Assembly (NCBI GenBank): GCA_001600055.1
Contig: BCIV01000010.1
Span: 62,001-126,000 of the forward strand
Length of the DNA stretch: 64,000 nt
DNA from: Filobasidium wieringae
Lineage: Eukaryota > Basidiomycota > Tremellomycetes > Filobasidiales > Filobasidiaceae
Reading direction: 5' to 3'
A model generated the notes under the pieces. The model was not told where the DNA came from. It made no database searches and saw only the letters and a list, made by a program, of their open reading frames with translations. The first letter of the stretch is position 1. Every line of letters begins with the position of its first letter. Positions 50,907 to 61,050 of the stretch are shown here, piece by piece. Made by a program: the position numbers and the translations under genes.

Positions 50907-50953
50907 GATTTCCTAGCGGGGTTTACAGATGTCCTAGCGAGACACACCCCCTA
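50907..50953. repeat. Partial copies of the tRNA-like 3' end
   Basis: GATTTCCTAGCGGGG (50907-50921) repeats, with one mismatch, the block at 50779-50793 that covers the 3' acceptor and T-stem edge of the tRNA-like sequence. A weaker third copy (ATGTCCTAGCGAG) follows near 50939. Copies are in direct orientation, about 128 bp apart. Confidence 0.45.
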
Positions 50954-51030
50954 GTTCATGGAATATGCAAATACTCAAATACACTGAACAAATGAATGTA
51001 CAAATGAAAGAGAAATACCCATCCGAGGAG

Positions 51031-51155
51031 TCTAGTAGCTAGTAGCCTAGTAGCTGGTAGCTAGTAGTAGAGATCCCCGGCAAGAGACTACGACAGGATA
51101 TTGCGTACCACCACCACCACCACCACCACCACACTACTTGCTACTTGCTACTTGC
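51031..51155. repeat. Cluster of simple repeats
   Basis: Three neighbouring arrays: degenerate CTAGTAG/TAGCTAG units at 51031-51070, (ACC)n with at least eight units at 51107-51132, and three exact copies of TACTTGC at 51135-51155. Confidence 0.85.
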
Positions 51156-51276
51156 TTGCCTACTTGTGAGCCGGGTTCGCGTGCCGTGTGAATACATCCG
51201 CGTGATGTGTAAATGGGTGAATTCACTGACGCGCAGACGGGCAATGAATTTACTCGTGAGCAAGCTCGTGACGCGA

Positions 51277-51306
51277 GTGAGCAAACGGACGCGACCGTTT
51301 GCTCAC
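51277..51306. repeat. Perfect 12-bp inverted repeat
   Basis: GTGAGCAAACGG (51277-51288) and its exact reverse complement CCGTTTGCTCAC (51295-51306) flank a 6-bp spacer ACGCGA. It lies 189 bp upstream of the recombinase start, among further CG-rich short repeats (GTGACGCGAGTGAG, CTCGTGAGC). It could be a recombinase- or repressor-binding site or a terminal structure. Confidence 0.7.
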
Positions 51307-51494
51307 GAGCAGATGACGTGTAGACGTCACTCTGAATGGCGGGTAGAAATAATGAGGAAAGCTTCACGATTCACACACTGGTGGAAACACCATCATGAGC
51401 CCCCAACACCCATTGATGACTTCAAGCAAACGATCCACTTTTGGTTGGGTCTGAACTTGCTATTGCAACCGTGGGACGTCCGCTACTTCCGGCC

Positions 51495-54400
51495 ATGGCC
51501 GATTCAACAACCATGCATTTCGGGGATATGGCCTTTGGAGTGGACTTTGACGCCATGGATTATGAAGCTTTTATTGCACCCAAAAAGACTCGACTCACTA
51601 CCAAGGAGGTCACGGACATGCTACCGGAAAACTATCTTAGAGATATCCAAGAGAGGGCCTCTGTCAACATGCAAATAGCTGACACATATCATGCTAGGTG
51701 CATATCGACTCCCGTTTGTCTTGACAATTGCTGATCCAGAACGCTCGATGTATTGCTTTGATGTAGAATGATCATGACTATGTTCAGGATCGCGGAGCAT
51801 GCTCACAGTCTATACAACGGCATCATGGACGGGAAAGAATTACTCAAGTCTAACTGGCCCCGCGTTGCCCAGGACTATCTGAGCTATCTCCCAAAGTTCA
51901 ACTTGGATAAGACGATATCCGCTCTCACTGTCACAAGAATGAACGCTGATCTATCATGGATAGCAAGGAACTGTGTCAATCCACCCATGTTCCTGGAAGA
52001 GACGAGGAGGTACGTGAAGATGATGCACAAGTTGGCTCTCCAAGTATGCAAGGACAATTCTTTGCAGTGGACAAAACGCGATAGATTGGTGGTGAGCTAT
52101 GCCTGGTTTACGCTGATGTGAAGCGGCATCAACTTATCACTTTGGACTCATGACAGTTCGGCGAGACTGAAGTCAAGTACCTGGTGGATGCCATCTATCG
52201 GGATCCTACGGATTACGATATCGCCGTTCAACTTCATGCCGCTGTTGTTCTGATTTTACATGTTGGAGCAAGGTGAGGAGCAACCGGTCAACGGCAATAG
52301 CGGTTGTTTTACTGACCTTCAAATTGCAGGCCTTCGTCCGTCTTCAAAACTCCTGACCAGGAATACTTCCTCCCTTGGAAGAACATCACGATCCATACCT
52401 TTTATAGGGATGGTCCTGAGAGCGCGATCCTCGACTCGATTGACGTTACTGTGGTCCTTGATCATTTCAAGGGCTACATGTTCAAGGGGAGTCTTTGGCT
52501 TGCCTACACCATCCATGAGACGAGTCAGGTCAACGAAACGCTTGATCTAGGCAAGTGTATTTCTTTACCACTTCGGCGCTCTTCTGTTGATCCGCATTAC
52601 ATATACACGACGCGATAGGTATGACCCTTTTGGCACTGGGCATTCGACAAGGTGTCTTCCAGCTCTCGGCTGATGAGATCATGAAACCATCTTCCTCCAC
52701 ACACCCTCCTCACCAAGTGTTGTACAAAGATGAATTTTGAAACAGCCCAGTCTTCCTCGCAGGCAAGTAAACCACTAGACATAGCGTAGACTCGCCCTGA
52801 CGTCACTATGGTTTCTTTGCAGGCAACCCTCGAGGAATGGGGTTCTCAGACCAGCCCGCCCAGTCACCCAACCTTCGTGAGCAATTTAAGGCTGCTTGTC
52901 TAAAGGCCGGGATTGCAGGGGTCGACAACGAGGCCAACCTGGGGTTCTATACGTTGAGGAGAGGCGCTGCGACCAGGTATGTGTGTGCCGCATGTACGCT
53001 TGAAAATGTGATCAACATGATATCACTAACTAACCAAGGAATCTCTTATCTGCATCGGTCTGGTGAAGGTGGGTCAAGCGCTTTGGCCTAGAACATGCGA
53101 GAAAGTTCATGGCCCATCGCTTTGGGTCTGCTACAACCTCGGACATCTATGATGATGGTATGGAAAGTATGGATATGACAGGCGCTCTGCAGCATGAAAC
53201 CGATCAAGGGTGAGCGGCTCGGTAATAACGATACTGTGCGATGTTGTTCTGATCCTTTTCTCCTTTTTGATTCTCTCATGGCTCTCGTCCTCAAGAGATA
53301 TACACTGCAGAAAATACCCATTCCTGTTGGCAGACGGACCAATACGATCTGCTCCTACGAAGAAAGAGGCAGTTTTGATGGACTTGAAGCTCTCTTCTAT
53401 TGCACAATTGATATCAATAATGTTAGTTTCTGATGCCTTCACACCTGACAAGACGGTAGAACATTCTGATTGCGCATCTCATTTAATCGAAACGAGTAGG
53501 AAGTTCAGCATAACCAGCAACGACGACCAATGGCAACGGGTACGTATTCCGGATTACTAGTAGAGCGAGCGATGACGATCACGATTTCCCCATTTAGTTG
53601 CCGATGTTTGTCAAGATGAAGACCAAACCAAAGGCCGAAGCGGTCCTCGCAAATTTTGTCTTGAAGTACAAACGCAGGTACGTCTTTGTATTCTCAATCT
53701 CTTCCACTGTTCGACGAAAAGTTCACGCCCGGTTAACAACAAATAGGTATGCAGATCTGTGTCGAGAGGTCACGTATGCCGATGTCATTCACAAGGATCA
53801 AATGAATTCTCAAAAGAGTTACGCCCAGCTGATCGCTCGTCACATGCAACGTCAATCAAAAATTGATGTTCTGCCTGAAGAACTCAGAAAGAGGATGGAG
53901 GAATACCAGCTCAGTCTAGTTGCAAGCGTCGAGGGAGGCCCGGTGCAGGTCTCTGCGGAGAACGAGGAGGGAGTGGAGGGAGCTGGGGTAGAGGGAGGTT
54001 TTGTGATCAACGTGGAACCTCTATCGGAAGACGATGTGCGTGACGCTCTCGACGCGGAAGCGCCACAGGTCCCCCATGAGGCTCCTCCAATGGAGGCAAT
54101 GCGCAAGGCACGTCTTGCAGACATCACCGTTCCCAGACATGACTCGCAGGATACCAAGTCCAACCGCTGGGGCTACTTGGAATTCCTGGCTCATATGAGG
54201 AAGATTTACACCGTACGGTGCGAGGCATGTCTGGCCGATGAGACAATTCTGACAACCCCTGTGAGGCGTGGGGATTTCAGTCGGTACAAGGAGTGGCAGC
54301 CGATCAAACTGAAACGACACATGGCCAGTTCAATCCATACCGACCTGGATACCGTATTGTCGAGGTGGCTGACCTATCACCATGGAATCAGCTACAAGCC

Positions 54401-54869
54401 ACATGAGAAAACCTCCGCCAGCACCCGTTGCCCGTTATGCCCCGACCATGGAGGATTACACAACATGAAACAGATGAGGGAACATTTCATCGCTGACCAC
54501 ATTGACCTTCTTCCTCCATCTCATATCGCCCTTATGTCAGTCACCCACGACGTTGATCCCGTATTCATGACACTAGAGTGGGTCGCGTCTCGCCCTTCTC
54601 AGCTCAATCAATTGCATTGGACGTTGACCTTGAATCGATCTCAGCATGATGACTAAGAAGTGGGCGTCAAAATCAGAAGGAGTGATTCCATACAATCTGA
54701 AGGCTCTTGCTAAGGCAAGTTCCAGCCAGCACTTTGGCGTCAATCTCTTTGGTTGACGAGCTCATTGTTACCAATCCTCTCAAAGGAGGCCGAACCGATC
54801 ATTCAAGCTTTGACTGACGTTGACTTGGTGACAAGGATCTACGAGCTAGAACCTCGACTGCTGGATTGA
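51495..54869 (+). pseudogene. Tyrosine recombinase with C-terminal zinc fingers (Crypton/DUF3435-like), one in-frame TGA
   Basis: Thirteen exons: 51495-51697, 51767-52091, 52157-52272, 52330-52550, 52619-52762, 52823-52976, 53069-53209, 53296-53421, 53500-53539, 53598-53677, 53747-54577, 54645-54714, 54786-54869; 844 codons in phase. Catalytic residues by codon: R215 in HVGARPSSVF, Y379-T-L-R382 in FYTLRRGAATR, H404 in KFMAHRF, and Tyr415 in TTSDIYDDG. The R-to-H and H-to-Y distances (22 and 11) fit phage-integrase-type enzymes. The C-terminal half holds two C2H2-like fingers (CEACLADE...H...H; CPLCPDHGG...H...H). GETEVKYLVDAIYRD and the VQLHAAVVLILHVGARP helix recall the DUF3435/captain family. 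Codon 329 is TGA (52738-52740), between KDEF and NSPVF, where relatives usually have Trp or Leu. Introns after 52550, 52762 and 54714 are GC-AG. Either a recently killed gene or a sequencing error. Confidence 0.75.
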
Positions 54870-55650
54870 CTGCTGGATTGATTTTCTGGATGCTCGATCC
54901 GCGATTCTGATGAACTTGTCAAATGGGTCCTGTTGGAAATTCATCTCTCTGATATCATCATCGTTTAGGCCCAAGAAGCTTTTGATCTGCTTCGTTTCTT
55001 TCTTTCTAAAGAGGAAAGTTTGGCATGGCATTCAGAAGCTTGAACGAGTTGAACATACCCTTGCACAATTAGTCTTCATCAGCCACGAAGCGACTTTTGT
55101 ACCGGTCGGGTGATATATATACTCGTCATTCGTGGGCTCGAGATGCACCTCGAGCTTCCGTACACTTTGAATAATTGCTCATGAGACCAGTTTTCATTCC
55201 ACAATGACTGCTTTTAGACGGCTGGACAGGTATAATCAACAGCTATCCAGTCGAGTTTTTAGAATTGAATTACACTCTGTCAAGTTCAGGGGTTTCTTTT
55301 TTTTGTATTTTTTCGTATAGTCCGAGAAACAGGCTTACCAAAAAAAAAGATCAATAGTTTCCCCCCCCGGGAAGGCTAAAATGAGGGTATATCGGGTTTG
55401 GGTTTAGGGTGGATTGTGAGCGGGTATGTAGAACTGAATATCGAGCGACAAGTAACAAAACCAACGTCAGGGAGTTACTTGCGATCAGACCGAGATCTTG
55501 GCGCCTACCTCAGACCGAGATCCTAACACGTACCCCGAACAATAGTCTGTAGCTAAGACCCAGAGGTTCTCGAACCCCGAGAGACGGAGGCCGTCATTCG
55601 ATATATCTAGATGAACTTCTTGAACCGCCAAGACGTCGTTGGCGTACCAA

Positions 55651-55857
55651 TAAGGGTACGCAGATTCCCACAGGAGTAAGGGTATGCGAATTCCCAAGAG
55701 AGGTAAAGGGGGAGGAAGGAAAGAGGAAGCGGAGAGATGAAAGGGAAAAAAAGGAAAGAAAGGAAAACACGACATCACCGTTCGCCCATCAAGCGAGTCT
55801 GCGGGGATATGGGTGCACGAATTCTCACGGGAGTAAGGGTGTGTCAATTCTCCGTCC
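55651..55857. repeat. Degenerate 26-bp repeat, two adjacent pairs
   Basis: Two head-to-tail copies at 55651-55676 and 55677-55702 and two more at 55808-55833 and 55834-55857. The common core is TAAGGGTRYGCGAATTCYCA. The pairs share period 26 and are separated by a purine-rich stretch (55703-55770). Confidence 0.7.
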
Positions 55858-56064
55858 AGTATGGTATGTTATCCACTCGCCCGCTCGACTGTGAGGCGGT
55901 GCTGATGAATGACGCGTCATACCAAGTCGATGCAGGTAGATGATATAGACCAATGTACTGCAGCGACCGATGATGTTGGTGCGCTGTGTGAAAGACTGTA
56001 TGTCGATTTGTATCGGAATGTCCTGTCAGTCCATGCTAGATTACTACGTCCTGCAGCTGGGCAA

Positions 56065-56123
56065 CGCAAGTCGTTCAACACAACAATACGTCCCTTGCGC
56101 AAGTCGTTTAACACAACAATACG
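56065..56123. repeat. Direct repeat of 26 bp
   Basis: Copies at 56065-56090 and 56098-56123 begin CGCAAGTCGTT and end AACACAACAATACG; they differ at one base. Period 33 bp. Confidence 0.8.
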
Positions 56124-56496
56124 CTGCGCTGTCCTGCCGGATGTGGGGTACGTTGTTGACCGTATTAAGGCGTTTCAAATGCCGATGTTGGCGGAATGAT
56201 TTTTTGGCGTGATTCAGCGGAGACTTAGAACCCAGGTCGATGCAACATGAATTATTGATGGATATCAGATTACAGCTAACGTCGAATAGTTTGCAACATC
56301 GCGATCTAAATCGTGTTTTTGTGAGCACGCAAAATAGGTGTCACCATGTCAAGCAAGGGTTTGCTTCCGATCTGCGAGAATATTCAAGTTTCTCACATGC
56401 CGACGCTGAAATCAACTCTCCTTGTGTCATTGCTATCTGTACAATATCGAAACAATATCGTCGCTTTCTGTACAATATATAAACATTATCGATTCG

Positions 56497-58349
56497 TCAG
56501 CATAGCCCCTTGTTAAGCATCCATTTCTCGATGTTGGCTTTAGTGAAGAATACCATAGATGTCCTGATGCCGTGGTAATTCGCAATGAAGTGCTCTAGGA
56601 CTGCTGATTGTATGAATACGATGTCCCCTTTCTTGTACGGGATACTGACATTGAGATCCGGCAGTACCAGATTCCCGCCTTGGAACCGACTGTTATGGAT
56701 GCGTATTGCGACGGCCGTGCGCGTCGCCTTTTCCGTAGGCGTCGCCTGAGGATCGTCCGAGCAGGTCCTCGGACTACTTGTTTGTTGTTTCCTTTGTTGT
56801 ATTCTGGATGAGTGGACCTTAAGTCCCTCATCCATTCTTACCGATACTATGTTGAACCCTACCTACTCTTCCTCCCGGATACCGCCTGCTAAGTCGTCGG
56901 GCCGCTCGTTCGGAGTTACCGTCGGTCCTAACACCGACCAGTGCACGTCATAGCTACCCATCCCTCCTTGATGTCCCCTCTGTCTTTGTGAGGATCCACC
57001 TGACGGTTGTGTATGATGGATATGGCCAAAAACACTTGCAGGTGGCTGATCGTCAGATCCTTATGTCCGGGGGATCGGACTACATCCAGATAGATCCTCT
57101 CGTACTCCAAAAACGCTTGCGGATCGATAGTAGCAAACAACATGCCGATAATCTCCAATATGGGCGAAAGCCGTTCATAGAACCGGGCGACAAATTGCTC
57201 CCCTTTGAAACTCGATTGACGGGTATCTCCAGTCACTCCCAGATGTTGCTGCCATCGATCTAATTTGATGCCAAGGTGCATAACACCAGAAGGATCAGTG
57301 ATCTTCAGCCCGTGGTTGATTCTATCCATGCAATGACGGGAATCATTGGTGACTCTGCCCTTTTGGAAGCTGAACGTGATGTCCTTTACAGCTGGCACCG
57401 TTGTCTTCTTGTTGCCAGCGTCCTCGGCGGACGTCTGCTTCCTGTATGACAACTCCATAGGCCCTGACACGGCACAGTCCGGTTCAGCGAGGTTAGGAAG
57501 GTGGTCGTCCGTCAAATTGGCCTGTGAGACGTGAGGGGGGCGATTGATGATGTCTCCCTTATTGTCCTTAATAACAGGCTGATCCATTCTCAATGTGGGA
57601 TAACTGAACAACAAGTCGACTGCCTCAGAGACTGTATTGTCCAGCAAATCCATCATCGTCTGGTTGCTTTCCGCGTCGTTGAATTTTGTCTTGACACCGG
57701 GGTCGCCCATATGAACTCCTCCCTTGAAAAACCACACCAAGTCAACGTTGTCTTGCGAAACAATTCTATAAGAGAGGTGATCAAGGACAGGGGTAGTATG
57801 TTCCAAACGTCGGATGTCTTCAGAAGACCGTTTAGGTTGAGTGGTGTTTGACATCGCGAAGGAGAAGCTAGATCTGATGGGTTTGGGATGCCGACGAATG
57901 AAACGAGGGAGATGCGATTTATCCATAGCTTCCAATACCACATGTTCTCCTCTAACACCCCTGATGCCAACTCTTGTAGAGAGGTTGATCCTATCAGGTG
58001 CTGGAGGTAAAGACGGATCCTTCCAAGACGATAGGTACTCATAGGTTGGCGGATAGATCTGAGCATTCTTCCTGTTCCTGGGGTTCACTCTCTTAGTTCG
58101 TGTTGATGTTTTCTTCTTTCCACTGTTTGTAGCAGGGGGGAAGGCGGTGTTCGCGATGGCAGTATTCATGATTGCAGAGACGTCAGGAACTGAGTCCTCT
58201 CTCGCAGGCATGACGTTCAGAGGATAGAGAGGTGCCAATATTGGAGCTGTGGACCGACTGCACATGATGAATATGAATTGTATAGTGTCCGTATTTACGA
58301 GCTCCTTCACTTTGATACATTGCATGGTACATGTATGTGGCCTCATCAT
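56497..58349 (-). CDS. TET/JBP-like Fe(II)/2-oxoglutarate dioxygenase
   Basis: Exons (minus) 58349-56935 and 56689-56497; 535 aa in phase. The N terminus is poorly conserved; a start at a later ATG is possible. The core at residues about 400-535 has the double-stranded beta-helix ligands: H454 and D456 in VDPHKDRGDIKEGWVAM, H505 in VLEHFIANYHG and R514 in GIRTSMVFF. HxD to H is 51 residues and H to R nine. Between them GGNLVLPDLNVSIPYKKGD is the strand pattern of the TET/JBP branch, which oxidises 5-methylcytosine or thymine in DNA. Basic motifs (GKKKTSTRTKRVNPRNRKN) near residue 75 could bind DNA or direct nuclear import. The joining intron (245 nt, GTGTTA...ACAG) is long for this genome and its ends are tentative. 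Basidiomycete TET/JBP genes are often spread with DNA transposons. Confidence 0.68.
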
Positions 58350-58421
58350 TGTCGTGCTACGTCACGACTGCGGACGCGAAAAGCTTTTCAATCGATTTAA
58401 CCCTTCTATTCTCATACAAAA

Positions 58422-59750
58422 TCAACGCCTGGTGAGTGCCTTCAGTCCTTCCAGCAACACCTCTCGGTCGTTGTAGTCAAACAAACGGTTGATTGTATTC
58501 AACCGTTCAGTCTCTCGTGCACCTTCTGCGATTACGATCTCACGAGCCAGCTCCATTGAACCCTCGTTCCCAGCCTTGTCGATTAGTCGTCTGAGATCCA
58601 TCAACCTCCCGGCCTGGATAGCCAAATTAGCACCAGCAAGATAGCGCTGTTGTGCTGGTGCATTTCGGAGGGAAGGTGGAAGTGTGGTAGCCTGACCGAA
58701 CATTACCTTGGTAAACATCGCTGCTACCATTCCTCCTTGCCCGTCCTCGTCCTGGTTCTCGTCCTGGTCCTCGTCCTGGTCCTCGGCTTCGGCTTCAGCT
58801 CCGGCTTCTGCGCTCTCCCGCTCATTCAAGACCTGCCCCCCCTGCAGGACCTTGGCTTGATGGGGCGTGTTGTACCGAGTATCTTGCTTAGAGATCAGCT
58901 CGACCAGACCTATAGGACGGTTCGGGTCCACAGTATCGACAGCTAGCTCTGCATCTGTGAGCATGACCCGAGAGGGATTATCCACTCTGTTAGACCTTTT
59001 TGGATTATCCACTCTGTTAGACCGTTTCTCTTCCGGGAGGTGCACAAGACCTGTACTGCGGATGTACAGCATATTTGTAGGTCGAGTGTCTTTGAGTTCT
59101 GGGTCCGTTGGGGTCTTTGGGTTAACCTTTCCGTTGAGGGGATGGAAAGCTGAATTGTGGAACACGTAGGCATCATCTAATTCGGTATGTTTCTTCATCC
59201 TCAGGAGGTGATGGAGACTTTTATCTAGCGTTGCTTGTGTATGGTAAGCACCGCTCCTCTGCAATAGTGCTATTGTCTTCCGACTACTGCCAGTGGGAAA
59301 TTTTCGCCCGGCCTGAGCCCGAGCCCGAGCCGTAGGCTGTTTTGGTAGGTTGACTACTACGGCTCTCACCCCGGAGATTGCGGTAGGTGATGGGCGCCTC
59401 GAGTCGTCGTCTCCTCCTTCGATAGAGTCTCCCCCTGCAATGATTCCCTCGGCGAAGTCCAGACGCCTCGAGGCGTGGTTTCCTCCTGCGGTTATTCCGT
59501 CCTCCGGACTAATGGACATGGAGAAGCCAACCGAGATGGCCGCGCGTCTTGCCTCCCGTCCTGCTTGTCTCTCTCCCTCGGTGGTGGTTGGACGTTGGCG
59601 CTTTGGAGCCGGTTTCCAGGGTGACTTCCCTCCAGAGCCAGGGGGAGCAGGACGGATTTCTCCCCGTCTGGTGGCCTCCTCCAGGGTGATCTGGCCTTTT
59701 CGAGGCTTTGGAGTCATCGGCCGGGCGTATCTGGGAGAGCTTCCGGTCAT
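58422..59750 (-). CDS. Hypothetical protein of accessory block, acidic repeat
   Basis: A single open exon of 442 codons, not recognised. N-terminal third: disordered, basic, Pro/Gly-rich (KPRKGQITLEEATRRGE). Middle: a helical part with DKSLHHLLRMKKH, then a tandem nonapeptide repeat (KRSNRVDNP twice, from a 27-bp DNA duplication at 58975-59023). Then an acidic run (AEDQDEDQDENQDEDG) and a helical C terminus (NLAIQAGRLMDLRRLID, then LNTINRLFDYNDREVLLEG). It lies directly upstream of, and in the same frame as, the dioxygenase ORF, separated by 72 nt with two in-frame stops. It may be a separate gene or a split 5' part of the same transcript. Confidence 0.5.
   Translation of the reverse strand: MTGSSPRYARPMTPKPRKGQITLEEATRRGEIRPAPPGSGGKSPWKPAPKRQRPTTTEGERQAGREARRAAISVGFSMSISPEDGITAGGNHASRRLDFAEGIIAGGDSIEGGDDDSRRPSPTAISGVRAVVVNLPKQPTARARAQAGRKFPTGSSRKTIALLQRSGAYHTQATLDKSLHHLLRMKKHTELDDAYVFHNSAFHPLNGKVNPKTPTDPELKDTRPTNMLYIRSTGLVHLPEEKRSNRVDNPKRSNRVDNPSRVMLTDAELAVDTVDPNRPIGLVELISKQDTRYNTPHQAKVLQGGQVLNERESAEAGAEAEAEDQDEDQDENQDEDGQGGMVAAMFTKVMFGQATTLPPSLRNAPAQQRYLAGANLAIQAGRLMDLRRLIDKAGNEGSMELAREIVIAEGARETERLNTINRLFDYNDREVLLEGLKALTRR
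58975..59023. repeat. 27-bp tandem duplication inside the 442-aa ORF
   Basis: GGATTATCCACTCTGTTAGA starts at 58975 and again at 59002; the two 22-bp cores are identical and the spacing is 27 bp, so the duplication keeps the frame. Confidence 0.85.
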
Positions 59751-60412
59751 GATGTGGTTGGGTTATCCACTTGAACTATCTTCGGTCAGTACTGCTAGCG
59801 GTGTTCGTAGTGCTGATGGTTTGGGTAGCGATCTTAAGTTTATAGGATGGACTGTTCTGGTTTTGTTGAATCCTCATTGTGCGATCCAATTTGAAGTTCG
59901 GGTCCGATGGATTGGATTGAGTTCTTCCCAAACAGGGTTGTTTCTTTCACTGCTGTGTCCGCAACGTCTGTCCTCAAAAGGTCTGTGCTTCAAACGCGTC
60001 CAATAGCCTCCGCTGGCTTGAGTGGGTTTCAGCTGCTCCTGTGCGTATGATCTCGGTTGCGCTCCTCTTGTTGTCCTTTATACCGGCTGTGCAACACCGT
60101 GTGCCCGGTAAGAGAGGGGATCTTAAAATAAGGTCAAAGGACCATCAAAGGAAGGGGAAATCATTTAGTAAGAAGCTTCCTATAGGAGGCGGATCAAAGA
60201 CATGATGATTACGCATCGAGAGAAAAGAACCCACGGCCGTCAGGCCATCCGGGTGCCAGGCAAGACCTTTCGTCTGGCCGCCAATCATGCACGAACTTCT
60301 GTCTAGTAGTATCACTACTACTACTGTTTACTCTGTCTGTTACGGCAGGTTCTCGCTATCACAGGTCTAATAGCAAACGCTACTCGTAGGTTATCTGGAT
60401 GATGGAATAAGG

Positions 60413-60694
60413 ACCGAGTTGTTGTAACTCGGTTAGTTCTAAGCGGTGGACAAGTTATTCGACCGAATTAAAGGATTCGGTTAGAATCTGTAAGTTGTTT
60501 GAATCGAAGATATCAGTGTTGAACGTTGATATTAATCGGTTTAGGTGAAGAACGAAGGTTGTATGAGAACAACTTAGCGAGATCCTATTGTAGTAACCTC
60601 TTCACAGTACGTCTTGAATTGGTAATTCAGTAGGTGTAAATAGAATGTGATATCGGACTTGAATCCTCTATACAATTCGGTTGACTCTGTATAG
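60413..60694. repeat. Series of five short inverted repeats
   Basis: Hairpin arms: ACCGAGTT/AACTCGGT (60413-60433), ACCGAAT/ATTCGGT (60462-60481), ATATCA/TGATAT (60510-60532), TGAATT/AATTCA (60615-60629) and CTATACA/TGTATAG (60668-60694). Loops are 3-13 nt. Five exact-arm hairpins in 280 bp of non-coding DNA exceed what is seen elsewhere in the window by eye. Confidence 0.6.
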
Positions 60695-61050
60695 ACGATT
60701 CAATCCCTAACTATATATACTAAACGGAAACACTGCAAGACCACAAACACAGGAAAAGAGAGCGATGCTACCACGAGTCGTCTAAGCTGTTTTGCTAGAT
60801 TCGGTTGAATCCTATTTTGTGTTTATGGAACCGAAAAGGGAGAGCGAGCCGGATAGAGAAATAATTGATAGGTTGTCGACGGATTCGGTTGAACCTTGTA
60901 GGGAACAACCGAACATGGATGGGTGTCTTCTTTGTTGGTTCGAGGTTCTCGGTAGATCACCTTGTTCGACGGAATAGGAGATGGCGTTTCGTGTTGTACG
61001 AACAATCCGCGGTACGAGCGTATTCGGCCGGCTTTCCCGGAGATTCGGTT
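60475..61050. repeat. Dispersed ATTCGGTT motif
   Basis: ATTCGGTT occurs at 60475, 60675, 60799, 60883 and 61043, with TTCGGTT at 61082 and inverse forms (AACCGAA) near 60828 and 61062. Most copies continue as ATTCGGTTGA. Spacing is irregular. Confidence 0.65.

Larger units (their letters stand above)
50424..51494. other. Boundary zone between host arm and accessory block
   Basis: About 1.07 kb. The first part is the promoter of the fasciclin gene. From 50770 it holds a tRNA-like sequence, GC-rich sequence, partial repeats, microsatellites and an inverted repeat (listed separately). No gene supported. Small frames near 51145-51678 overlap the recombinase start and are out of frame with it. 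Confidence 0.5.
54870..56496. other. Non-coding region with tandem repeats
   Basis: About 1.6 kb between the recombinase and dioxygenase 3' ends. It contains A- and T-runs near 55300-55345, a C-run at 55360, four degenerate 26-bp repeats (55651-55857) and a duplicated 26-mer (56065-56123). No supported gene; short frames have no motifs. Confidence 0.5.

Noticed and set aside
51107..51155. CRISPR-like or satellite array
   Set aside because: Units of 3 and 7 bp with no spacers: simple microsatellites.
53062..53064. A second in-frame TGA in the recombinase
   Set aside because: Using the acceptor at 53068 instead of 53038 places this codon inside intron 6 and brings the Arg-to-His spacing to the integrase norm.
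55393..55420. Telomere-like TTTAGGG word (GGGTTTGGGTTTAGGGTGG)
   Set aside because: Only one TTTAGGG unit with no array; genes continue on both sides.
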